Shown here piece by piece: positions 1 through 6,553 of a stretch of 6,720 nucleotides of DNA (positions within the stretch are counted from its first letter, which is position 1; each line of letters begins with the position of its first letter). The notes under the pieces were generated by a model. It saw only the letters and a program-made list of their open reading frames with translations. It did no database searches and was not told the origin of the DNA. The position numbers were made by a program, and so were the translations under genes. Source of the DNA: Campylobacterales bacterium (lineage in GTDB: Bacteria > Campylobacterota > Campylobacteria > Campylobacterales > JACAEZ01); NCBI GenBank assembly GCA_013388565.1, contig JACAEZ010000181.1, positions 1 to 6,720 on the forward strand, given 5' to 3'.

Positions 1-1601
1 CCTATACACTGCTGACAAGAGGCGATGATACTATCATCTAAAAAGTGAACATCCACAGTATTTAAATTTACGAAAATTTCATCTTTCCAACTTTTTAAAT
101 CTTTCATTAGATACTCAAGTAATAGTGACAATCTATCTTCATCAATCTCTGAATCTGATTTTTCCAATTCAACTGTAACATTTGCTAAATTTAAAAGCCA
201 TGAAGATAGGTCAGAAAATTGTGGGAAATAGAGAATTGTTGTTGCATATTTTCTTATATAGTTCAATATTTTTAATATATCATCTTTTTTTCGTTTACTA
301 ATTTCTATTGTAGAGAGTATATCAAATATCTCATTTTCCAAATCTGTCAAATAGTATATATCATTAAAATCTATCTCATTTGTATTTAGATATGTAGCTG
401 CATCTAATGTCTCTTTTTTTTCTTTTTTGATACTACAAGTTGAGTTTACATTGCTAAAATCTGTAAAAGTATTACTATCTGAATTTACACTTTTATCTAA
501 TGATAGTATAAAACTATCACCAAATTGATTTTTTGATTTTATGAAGGATATTTTGTTATTTTCAATTTTGAAGATATTTAAAATATTATCACTCTCTTTA
601 TTTTTTCTAGGAGTTATTTGTAAAGATACATACTTTTCATCATCTATAATTTGAACCATACCACCTTCATGATTAATCAGAACATATCTCAATATCCTAT
701 CAGCTTTTTTTAAGAAAGCATCCATATCCATTAAATCTATATCTTTTTTATCAGAAAAAAGTTTAGATAACTTATCCCATACAATCTCCATATCAACACC
801 AGTTTCTAAACAAGTTGCATTTGTAAGATATACATTTTTTGTAAATTCTAAAAGCATATTATCAACTTTTAATTTTATATCTTTGAGTTGTTGTTTATTA
901 TTTCTAACTGTATATAGTTTAAATATTACAAATACAACCTCTTCCATGCAATTTCTTGGTCTTTGAAAATTTTCTAAAATTTCTAGTAAATGTTTTGCAA
1001 AATCCATCTCTTTATAAAATCTTATCAATTTAGTTACAGAAAAATTTTCAATAGCTAATGATAAAATTGCTAGTACTTGCTTTATATCAAATGTCTGTTC
1101 ACTGTCTATTTCAAACTTATGTGTTACAATTTTTGCAATAGATATAAGATTTGTAGCAGTTCTTGTACAGTTATTTAATTTTACAAACGACCTTATAAAT
1201 CTATTTGTATAACTATTTAAATATAAAGCTTCTGATAAAACAATTTTTTCTATTTTTAAGATGAGTTCGTCTTTAGTGAAAGGTTTTAACAATATTCCAT
1301 GAATTCTTAAAGAGATAGACCTCTCTTTTGTCTTTTCATCATCTTGATTTGTTATTACTAATATAGGAGTTGTTTTGATAGATTCATTAGAATTTATAGA
1401 GTCTATTAGATAAAAACCATCATATTTAGGCATATATATATCAGTTATTATAAGATTTGGCTTCTCTTTTAAAGCAATTTCATATCCATCTTTTCCATTT
1501 GTTGCTGTAAATAATTCATAATTAAGCTCTTTTACAAACTCTTTAATTATCATTAATTCACTATTATCATCATCAACTATTAAAATTTTAATGTTATTCA
1601 T
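1..1601 (-). CDS. Response regulator with N-terminal receiver domain and long unassigned output region (partial, C-terminus cut by window edge)
   Basis: The frame is open from ATG at 1601 to the window edge, giving 533 codons plus two bases, with no stop seen. AGGA lies 6-7 bases upstream of the ATG; the other nearby ATG (1606) stops after two codons. Residues 4-115 form a complete receiver domain: acid pocket D10/D11, phospho-acceptor D54 in 'TDIYMPKYDG', switch T84 and K106 in 'LLKPF'. It should therefore be phosphorylated by a histidine kinase not encoded here. After it come a mostly helical region (about 120-300), a more beta-like stretch (about 305-370), a polar Lys/Asn/Ser-rich linker (about 375-400) and a helical C-terminal region (about 415-533) ending near 'DVHFLDDSIIASC'. 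I recognise no HTH, GGDEF, EAL or AAA+ module. The 120-280 part could be a decayed HD-type domain, but the metal-binding His-Asp pair is absent, so this is weak. The gene is divergent from flgE, which suggests, without proving, a motility or taxis role. Confidence 0.88.
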   Translation of the reverse strand, partial: MNNIKILIVDDDNSELMIIKEFVKELNYELFTATNGKDGYEIALKEKPNLIITDIYMPKYDGFYLIDSINSNESIKTTPILVITNQDDEKTKERSISLRIHGILLKPFTKDELILKIEKIVLSEALYLNSYTNRFIRSFVKLNNCTRTATNLISIAKIVTHKFEIDSEQTFDIKQVLAILSLAIENFSVTKLIRFYKEMDFAKHLLEILENFQRPRNCMEEVVFVIFKLYTVRNNKQQLKDIKLKVDNMLLEFTKNVYLTNATCLETGVDMEIVWDKLSKLFSDKKDIDLMDMDAFLKKADRILRYVLINHEGGMVQIIDDEKYVSLQITPRKNKESDNILNIFKIENNKISFIKSKNQFGDSFILSLDKSVNSDSNTFTDFSNVNSTCSIKKEKKETLDAATYLNTNEIDFNDIYYLTDLENEIFDILSTIEISKRKKDDILKILNYIRKYATTILYFPQFSDLSSWLLNLANVTVELEKSDSEIDEDRLSLLLEYLMKDLKSWKDEIFVNLNTVDVHFLDDSIIASCQQCI

Positions 1602-1687
1602 TTCATATCCTGTAGTGAGTTTCAAAATAATAATATTTAACATCTTAATAGATAGTAAAAAAGATATTGCTATTTTGCTTAAAAACA

Positions 1688-1705
1688 TTGGAATATAATT
1701 TGCTT
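1688..1705 (+). promoter_or_regulatory. Sigma-54 (RpoN) promoter of flgE
   Basis: GG at 1690-1691 and GC at 1702-1703 are separated by exactly 10 bases, in the context TTGGAA...TTTGCTT. This fits the -24/-12 sigma-54 consensus (TGGCAC-N5-TTGC), with the invariant GG and GC and the flanking T's conserved. Transcription would start about 1714-1716, leaving a leader of roughly 22-24 bases before the flgE ATG. Hook genes of Campylobacter and Helicobacter are RpoN-dependent and activated by FlgR, so both position and class agree. Activator binding sites were not identified. Confidence 0.8.
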
Positions 1706-1724
1706 AGTATCATTAACTAAATTT

Positions 1725-1731
1725 AAAAGGA
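1725..1731 (+). promoter_or_regulatory. Ribosome binding site that decides the flgE start
   Basis: AAAAGGA lies 6 bases before ATG 1738 and 9 bases before ATG 1741. It directly abuts the upstream in-frame TTG at 1732, so that TTG cannot be the start. ATG 1738 is preferred because it gives the 'MM(K/R)SLWSGV' N-terminus typical of this FlgE family. Confidence 0.6.
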
Positions 1732-1737
1732 TTGACC

Positions 1738-4284
1738 ATGATGAAATCTCTATGGTCGGGTGTATCCGGCTTACAAGCACATCAAGTTGCAATGGATGTC
1801 GAGGGACATAACATAGCCAATGTTAATACAGTTGGATTTAAATATTCAAGAGCAAACTTTGCTGATATGCTATCTCAAACATATAAGGTGGCTACTGGTC
1901 CACAAGGAGACCTTGGTGGAGGTAACTCTTTACAAGTAGGACTTGGTTCGCAAGTTAGTTCTACTACTAGAATTTTTGCACAAGGTTCTACTCAAACAAC
2001 AGATAAATCTACAGATTTGGCTATTCAAGGTGATGGTTTTTTTGTTATGACTTCTGATGGTGGAAAAAGTTATAAATATACTAGAAATGGGGATTTTAAT
2101 TTTGATGCAAGTGGTTATTTGGTTGATGCAAATGGTTTAATTGCACAAGGTTGGGTTAAAGATTTTAGTGTAAATGGAGATGATTGTGGAAATTTGGAAA
2201 GCTTGGATATGGTGGATTCTTCAGGACCTATTAGAAATATACAAATTGACCCTGGACTTAAAATTCCAGCTCATTCATCAAATGAGGTTAAATTACAAGC
2301 GAACTTAAATAATGGTAGTTTTGTTGATAATTTAGATTGTATAAATCAAACACCAGTTGATTTGAATGATGTATTAGATGTAAATGGAAAGCCATTTGCA
2401 TTAACAAATAATACAAGTACTATTACTATAGATATTGGTGGTACTAATGTTGATTTTATTTATACAAGTGACCCTACAAAGGTTGATTTGACACAAAATG
2501 GGGTTGCTAATACATATAAATTTAGAACAGTAAATGATTTAACAAGTTCAATAGAACATGCTATTGAAACAGCAGTTGCTGGTTCTGATGTTGTTGTTAA
2601 AGTAGCAAGTGATGGAAGTATAAATATTACAAATATATCAGCTACAGCAGTAGCTATAAACTCTATAACAGATGTTGGAGCAAATTTATTGAGTTCTACA
2701 TTAGGTGGATTAGTTCAAACATATAATCAAAATGATAGTTTTGCTTCTGCTAAAACTTCAGCAGCCAATGTAAAACCCGATGATATGGCAGTTTTGTTTA
2801 ATGCTTCTGGAAATGCTTTTAATCTACAAGAAGAGCAAGGACTTTGGGTAAGTTTCATGAAAGCAGAACATACACAAACATTTAATGCAGCTGGAAATGC
2901 GGATGTATCTTTTGAATTAAATGGTATTACTATATCTGGTACAGTTACAGCTACTACGAGTGTTGATTATGTTGCGCTATTAGCAGATTTGATAAATCAA
3001 TATAGTAGTGAAACAGGAGTTGTAGCAACACCAGAAAGTAATAAATTAATTTTAGAAAATGATAATACAGGAGCATTAAAAAATATTAAAATTGAAAACT
3101 CTACTGGTAATGGTGTTGGTGGACTTGATAATATAAATGAAGGACTTGATTTAAATAATCCACAAAATCAAGATGTAACAACTGCTGGTGGTACTTTAGA
3201 TGCTAAATCTATTACATCTTATAAATATCAATATAAAGATAGAGCAAATATAATAAATAATGGTGGACAGACAAAATATTTTAAAACAACAGAAGATTTA
3301 AGAAATGCTCTTCAACAACAAGCACAACAGAGTCAAATTGATTTTGGACTTACAACACCTAGTGCTATTGTAACAGTTGATAGTAGCGGTAGGTTTAATT
3401 TTATAAATGGAAATATGACAACAGAACAAGATTTGTATGTATCTATAAAAGGAATAAATGATTCTGGTATAAAAGATAATATACTTTTTACTCAAACATT
3501 TGAATCACTTGGTGGAATTGTTCCATCTGATGGTTCTGTTAGAAATTCACAAACTATGAATGCTGCAACATGGGCATCTAGTATAGATATATATGACTCT
3601 TTAGGTACAAAACACTCTTTGAGAATAGAGTTTAGAAAAACAGATGATAGTAGATGGGATTGGACAGCAATCGTTCCAGAACCAGCTGAATTGTTGGGAC
3701 ACCCTATTGGTGAAAAAAATAAGTACATTGGTGGTTATGTAGAGTTTAATGATGATGGTTCACTAAAATCATTTAATCCACCAACTCTTACATTTTCAGC
3801 AAATAATGGTTCAAAACCAAATCAAATAGTTCAACTTGATTTTGGTGATTCTAATACATTTAATGGTGTTACAAGTTTGGATTCAAAATCTACAACATCT
3901 GGAATTAGTCAAGATGGATATGCAGGTGGAGATTTGCTTGGTATTAGAGCAGATAGTTATGGTAATTTAGTAGGTAGCTTTACAAATGGAAAATCTGTTG
4001 CTTTAGCTCAAGTTTCTATGGCAAAGTTTAATAATAATGCTGGACTTAATGCTGATGGTGATAATCTTTTTAGTGAAACAGCCAACTCTGGAAGTCCTAT
4101 CATCGGTACAGCTGGTACTGGTGGAAGAGGTACAATTAAATCATCAGCACTAGAGATGAGTAATGTGGATTTGAGTAGAAGCTTGACTCAACTTATTGTT
4201 ATCCAAAGAGGTTATCAAGCAAATTCAAAAACAATTACAACTGCTGACCAGTTATTAACTGAATTATTAAATATTAAACGATAA
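1738..4284 (+). CDS. flgE: Flagellar hook protein FlgE
   Basis: FlgE polymerises, via the flagellar export apparatus, into the extracellular hook that joins rod to filament. From ATG 1738 the protein has 848 residues, against about 400 in Salmonella; the long form is usual in Campylobacterota. The N-terminal rod/hook motif spans residues 5-41 ('SLWSGVSGLQAHQ', then 'NIANVNTVGFK'). The conserved hook core follows, with 'DLAIQGDGFFVM' from residue 93 and 'YTRNGDF' just after. The D2-type segment 'SSIDIYDSLGTKHSLRIEF' lies near 610-635. The C-terminal basal-body/hook motif covers about 806-848 ('MSNVDLSRSLTQLIVIQRGYQ', 'ANSKTITTADQLLTELL'). These ends form the coiled-coil D0 core. There is no signal peptide, as expected for type III export. 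The central insert (about 200-590) contains three diverged repeats and is probably surface exposed. A sigma-54 promoter sits directly upstream and an LPP20 gene starts 15 bp downstream. Identity is nearly certain. Confidence 0.97.
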   Translation: MMKSLWSGVSGLQAHQVAMDVEGHNIANVNTVGFKYSRANFADMLSQTYKVATGPQGDLGGGNSLQVGLGSQVSSTTRIFAQGSTQTTDKSTDLAIQGDGFFVMTSDGGKSYKYTRNGDFNFDASGYLVDANGLIAQGWVKDFSVNGDDCGNLESLDMVDSSGPIRNIQIDPGLKIPAHSSNEVKLQANLNNGSFVDNLDCINQTPVDLNDVLDVNGKPFALTNNTSTITIDIGGTNVDFIYTSDPTKVDLTQNGVANTYKFRTVNDLTSSIEHAIETAVAGSDVVVKVASDGSINITNISATAVAINSITDVGANLLSSTLGGLVQTYNQNDSFASAKTSAANVKPDDMAVLFNASGNAFNLQEEQGLWVSFMKAEHTQTFNAAGNADVSFELNGITISGTVTATTSVDYVALLADLINQYSSETGVVATPESNKLILENDNTGALKNIKIENSTGNGVGGLDNINEGLDLNNPQNQDVTTAGGTLDAKSITSYKYQYKDRANIINNGGQTKYFKTTEDLRNALQQQAQQSQIDFGLTTPSAIVTVDSSGRFNFINGNMTTEQDLYVSIKGINDSGIKDNILFTQTFESLGGIVPSDGSVRNSQTMNAATWASSIDIYDSLGTKHSLRIEFRKTDDSRWDWTAIVPEPAELLGHPIGEKNKYIGGYVEFNDDGSLKSFNPPTLTFSANNGSKPNQIVQLDFGDSNTFNGVTSLDSKSTTSGISQDGYAGGDLLGIRADSYGNLVGSFTNGKSVALAQVSMAKFNNNAGLNADGDNLFSETANSGSPIIGTAGTGGRGTIKSSALEMSNVDLSRSLTQLIVIQRGYQANSKTITTADQLLTELLNIKR

Positions 4285-4299
4285 ATTAAAAGAGGTATC

Positions 4300-4845
4300 A
4301 TGAAAGGTTTAAAATTTGTAAAGTTAGGTGTGGCTACTATTTTGAGTGCTACTTTATTAAATGCTGGTTCTAGTTATGTGGTAGAAGAGGTTGCTCCAAG
4401 TGGAGCTGGTTCTGTTCCTTCAAATGTTTCAGCTCCTCAAGGCTATGAAGCAGATAGACCAGCTAGTGTAGATAATGAGTTGATTATTCCAAACTCTCCT
4501 ATACTTATGCCTAGCAAAATATTGACTTTAAATGCTGTTGGAATGGGAGTTGCACCTGAAAATACAATTTCACCAGCACAAGCTATGGCTTTAGCCAAAA
4601 GAGCAGCTATTGTTGATGCTTACAGACAACTTGGTGAAAAAATGTATGGTATTAGAGTAAATGCTAAAGATACAGTAAAAGATATGGTATCTAAAGACTC
4701 TACAGTTAAAACAAGAGTTATGGCATTAATTAGAAATGCTGAAGTTACAGAAGTTGATTATAAAGATGGACTTTGTCAAGTGCAGATGGAAGTAAAACTT
4801 GATGGAAGAAGATGGTATAGAATATTATCAGGTAGAGATTTTTAA
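4300..4845 (+). CDS. Secreted LPP20/FlgP-family protein, probable flagellar motor-associated envelope protein
   Basis: A 181-residue protein starting 15 bp after flgE, with AGAGG four bases before the ATG, so probably co-transcribed. Residues 1-22 look like a Sec signal peptide: Lys-rich n-region, hydrophobic core 'LGVATILSATLL', likely cleavage after A22 in 'LNA|GSS'. A Pro/Ser/Ala-rich segment (about 30-72) follows, then an LPP20-type domain (about 75-177) with 'AVGMGVAP', the helix 'AQAMALAKRAAIVDAYRQLG' and 'VKLDGRRWYRIL' at the end. FlgP of Campylobacter and Vibrio has this domain and forms basal-disk or outer-membrane rings around the motor; the position behind flgE supports a similar role. 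Oddly there is no lipobox cysteine. The only Cys is C159, inside the domain, so the protein is probably soluble periplasmic or a non-lipidated ring subunit. A general LPP20 envelope protein unrelated to the motor remains possible, so no symbol is assigned. Confidence 0.82.
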   Translation: MKGLKFVKLGVATILSATLLNAGSSYVVEEVAPSGAGSVPSNVSAPQGYEADRPASVDNELIIPNSPILMPSKILTLNAVGMGVAPENTISPAQAMALAKRAAIVDAYRQLGEKMYGIRVNAKDTVKDMVSKDSTVKTRVMALIRNAEVTEVDYKDGLCQVQMEVKLDGRRWYRILSGRDF

Positions 4846-4867
4846 ATAGATATTAATAAAAATTTAT

Positions 4868-4873
4868 TAGAAT
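4868..4873 (+). promoter_or_regulatory. Possible sigma-70 -10 element for the 76-aa gene and yebC
   Basis: TAGAAT within 'TTTATTAGAATTCCG' matches the TATAAT -10 box at five of six positions and sits in an A/T-rich stretch without a clear -35. Campylobacterota RpoD promoters often lack a -35 box. Transcription would begin near 4880, about 22 bases before the ATG at 4902. No hairpin terminator was found between the LPP20 gene and this point, so read-through from the flagellar promoter is also possible. The call rests on sequence similarity only. Confidence 0.35.
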
Positions 4874-4901
4874 TCCGACTTTTATTTTTAGGAGAAAAAA
4901 G

Positions 4902-5132
4902 ATGAATACATATTTTGAAACAATAGTAGATGGATATTTTAAAATTATTCCAGCAACAGATATGGGTTATTCTCATGATATTGGAAATAGTTTAGAGGAT
5001 GTATCAAAAGCTATGGTAAATATTCAAGAAGAGTTAAGAAAAAAACATTTTAGTATAGAGATGTTAGATTGTTTTATGCTTGTACCAGACAATCATGAAA
5101 ATTTAGTAAGAGTTGGAGTTTATAACCATTAA
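4902..5132 (+). CDS. Conserved-looking small protein of unknown function (76 aa)
   Basis: I do not recognise this family. The ATG has a strong AGGAG site (4890-4894) seven bases upstream. The product is 76 residues, with no signal peptide or membrane segment, so probably cytoplasmic. It looks like a small alpha/beta protein: an N-terminal beta-like stretch 'YFETIVDGYFKIIPA', a helix over about 30-49 ('SLEDVSKAMVNIQEELRKKH'), then 'IEMLDCFMLVP' with the single Cys57, and a final beta-like 'LVRVGVYNH'. No catalytic motif is visible. Its stop codon lies in the loop of a 12-bp inverted repeat, and yebC starts 33 bp downstream in the same direction, so the two may be co-transcribed. Codon use matches its neighbours. 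The ribosome binding site, codon use and fit between neighbours argue for a real gene. Confidence 0.75.
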   Translation: MNTYFETIVDGYFKIIPATDMGYSHDIGNSLEDVSKAMVNIQEELRKKHFSIEMLDCFMLVPDNHENLVRVGVYNH

Positions 5133-5146
5133 TTTGGTTATAAACT
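5117..5146 (+). other. Perfect 12-bp inverted repeat (stem-loop) over the stop codon of the 76-aa gene
   Basis: The left arm AGTTTATAACCA (5117-5128) and right arm TGGTTATAAACT (5135-5146) are exact reverse complements, separated by TTAATT. The TAA stop (5130-5132) lies in the loop. Two or three G-U pairs could lengthen the RNA stem outward. Only three of twelve pairs are G-C and the following bases are TTTGT, so it is at best a weak terminator. It could attenuate transcription, protect mRNA 3' ends, or be an operator for a dimeric regulator. The right arm also contains TATAAA, a possible -10 box for yebC. Confidence 0.7.
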
Positions 5147-5165
5147 TTGTAAAAAGGTAAAATAG

Positions 5166-5876
5166 ATGGGAAGAGCATTTGAATATAGAAAAGCTGCCAA
5201 AATGAAAAGATGGGGAAATATGTCAAAAGTATTTCCAAAATTAGCTAGGGCAATCACAATTGCTGCAAAAGAGGGTGGCACAGACCCTTACTTGAACTCA
5301 AAACTTAGAACAGCAATTTTGAATGCAAAATCTGAAAATATGCCAAAAGATAATATCGATGCAGCCATAAAAAGAGCATTAGGAAAAGATGCTGAAGAGA
5401 TGTATGAAGTAAGCTATGAGGGAAAAGGTCCTCATGGAGTACTCATAATTGTTGATTGTTTGACAAATAACACAACAAGAACAGTAGCAAATGTTAAAAG
5501 CTACTTTAACAAATGTAATGGTCAATTGCTACCTAATGGTTCATTAGATTTTATGTTTAAAAGACAAGCGGTATTTGAATTTAAGAAACCTTCAAATATG
5601 GATTTAGAAGAGTTAGAGCTATCATTAATAGATGCAGGGCTAGAATCTATGGAAGTTGATGAAGATACTATTTATGTTTATGGAGATTATACTAGTTTTG
5701 GTACACTAAACCAAGCATTTGAAGATTTGAAAATAGATATTACAAAAGCAAATTTACAAAGAATTGCTAATTCGCCATTAGAATTTAGTGATGAAGAACT
5801 TGTTGAAATTGATAAATTAATAGAAAAAATTGAAGATGATGAAGATGTTCAAGATGTTTTTACAAACATAGCTTGA
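5166..5876 (+). CDS. yebC: YebC/PmpR family protein (TACO1-like translation or transcription factor)
   Basis: A 236-residue cytoplasmic protein, within the usual family length of about 235-250. The ATG has AAGG eight bases upstream. Family hallmarks are plain: N-terminal helical domain '[20 protein letters not shown]' and '[19 protein letters not shown]', then '[19 protein letters not shown]' near residues 53-71, followed by '[19 protein letters not shown]' and '[20 protein letters not shown]' (about 83-122), and an acidic C-terminal domain ending '[14 protein letters not shown]'. Members were first described as DNA-binding regulators (PmpR); more recent work on bacterial YebC proteins and mitochondrial TACO1 supports a role in translating difficult, proline-rich stretches. 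Which role applies here cannot be read from the sequence. It lies 33 bp after the small unknown gene and converges with rsmE, with only 2 bp between stop codons. Confidence 0.95.
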   Translation: MGRAFEYRKAAKMKRWGNMSKVFPKLARAITIAAKEGGTDPYLNSKLRTAILNAKSENMPKDNIDAAIKRALGKDAEEMYEVSYEGKGPHGVLIIVDCLTNNTTRTVANVKSYFNKCNGQLLPNGSLDFMFKRQAVFEFKKPSNMDLEELELSLIDAGLESMEVDEDTIYVYGDYTSFGTLNQAFEDLKIDITKANLQRIANSPLEFSDEELVEIDKLIEKIEDDEDVQDVFTNIA

Positions 5877-5878
5877 AT

Positions 5879-6544
5879 TTAAAATAAAATTTTTGAAGCA
5901 GCTACTATTGAAGCTGTTTCACTTTTTAGTATTAAATTAGATTCTATTCCTACTATTTTTTCTTTATTGAAAAGATTTAACTCTTCATCGCAAAAACCAC
6001 CTTCAGAGCCAATAATAATAGTTTTTATCTGTTGATTTGTTATGTAATTTGTAGAAAAATTGAATACAAAACTATCTGGATACTCTTTTAAAAACTCTTT
6101 TAAATTTTTATACTCTTTAATCTCTAAAAGATTATTTCTACCACATTGTGTACATGAAGATATTAAAATATTTTTAACTCTCTCAAAATTTATTTTAAAA
6201 TTGCTTTGACTCCTTTTACAGTAAATAAGTGAAATCTTTTCTATACCAAGTTCGTTTAAAAATGGTAATATTTTTTCAATATTTTTTATATCTATAACAC
6301 AAAGAGCTACATGAAGGCTTTTTTTTGGTTTGAATGGGTACTCTTGAATCTCTTGTAAAGTGGCTATTGCCTCTTTTTTGTCAATTGTTTCTATTTTATA
6401 TTTGTAAATATAACCATCTTGTAGATTGCTAAAATTTATAATCTCTTCAACTTTGTGTCTTCTAGCTTTAAATAGGTGATTGTATTGTTCACCAACGATA
6501 GTTATTTTAGTTGCTTTTGCCTCTTTTAAATATTCAAATACCAT
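5879..6544 (-). CDS. rsmE: 16S rRNA (uracil(1498)-N3)-methyltransferase RsmE
   Basis: RsmE methylates N3 of U1498 in 16S rRNA of the 30S subunit, using S-adenosylmethionine. The 221-residue product is a little shorter than the usual 240-250. An N-terminal PUA-like domain (about 1-70) has 'HLFKARRHKVEEII'. It is followed by a SPOUT (alpha/beta-knot) domain with 'CTQCGR' (131-136, the family's E-Q-S/C-G-R position), 'IIIGSEGGFCDEEL' (176-189) and 'LILKSETASIVAASKIL' (204-220). In most relatives the last motif reads LRxETA; here Lys207 replaces Arg, a conservative change. The start ATG is nine bases after the stop of the upstream minus-strand membrane protein gene, with only a weak AAGA site, so translation is probably coupled within an operon. 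Its 3' end carries the putative terminator of convergent yebC. Confidence 0.93.
   Translation of the reverse strand: MVFEYLKEAKATKITIVGEQYNHLFKARRHKVEEIINFSNLQDGYIYKYKIETIDKKEAIATLQEIQEYPFKPKKSLHVALCVIDIKNIEKILPFLNELGIEKISLIYCKRSQSNFKINFERVKNILISSCTQCGRNNLLEIKEYKNLKEFLKEYPDSFVFNFSTNYITNQQIKTIIIGSEGGFCDEELNLFNKEKIVGIESNLILKSETASIVAASKILF
5894..5927 (+). terminator. Probable intrinsic terminator of yebC, inside the rsmE coding end
   Basis: TGAAGCAGCT (5894-5903) pairs with AGCTGTTTCA (5912-5921) as a 10-bp stem with one G-U pair and an 8-base loop. C plus five T's follow (5922-5927). It lies 18 bp after the yebC stop. In the opposite strand's RNA the G-U pair becomes a C/A mismatch, so the stem is better formed in the plus-strand transcript. 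This supports action on yebC mRNA. The T-run is short, so efficiency is uncertain. Confidence 0.6.
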
Positions 6545-6553
6545 GTAAAATTC

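Noticed and set aside
1627..1635. TATTAT-like -10 box on the minus strand for the response regulator gene
   Set aside because: Two overlapping matches occur in a pure A/T stretch with no -35 or extended -10 support. A promoter probably lies here, but its exact position cannot be fixed.
1673..1680. TTTTGCTT as a second sigma-54 -12 element upstream of flgE
   Set aside because: There is no GG at the required 10-base distance upstream, unlike the element at 1690-1703.
1732..1737. TTG at 1732 as the flgE start, adding two residues before the ATG
   Set aside because: The AAGGA ribosome binding site directly abuts this TTG, leaving no spacing. ATG 1738 has correct spacing and gives the family's usual N-terminus.
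1807..1809. His24 in FlgE ('EGHNIAN') where Asn is usual ('EGNNIAN')
   Set aside because: A single substitution in an otherwise intact N-terminal motif; it shows no evidence of altered function.
3298..3495. 65-codon open frame on the minus strand within flgE
   Set aside because: It lies wholly inside the well-supported flgE reading frame, gives a Cys/Ile/Tyr-rich product typical of an antisense shadow, and has no promoter or ribosome binding site worth noting.
3492..3728. 78-codon open frame on the minus strand within flgE
   Set aside because: It is the antisense shadow of a conserved part of flgE, including the 'SIDIYDSLGTKH' segment, and its product resembles no protein family I recognise.
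4855..4870. Short A/T palindrome after the LPP20 gene as a terminator
   Set aside because: The stem is about 6 A-T pairs with a 2-base loop and no G-C pair. It is too weak and is expected by chance in such AT-rich DNA.
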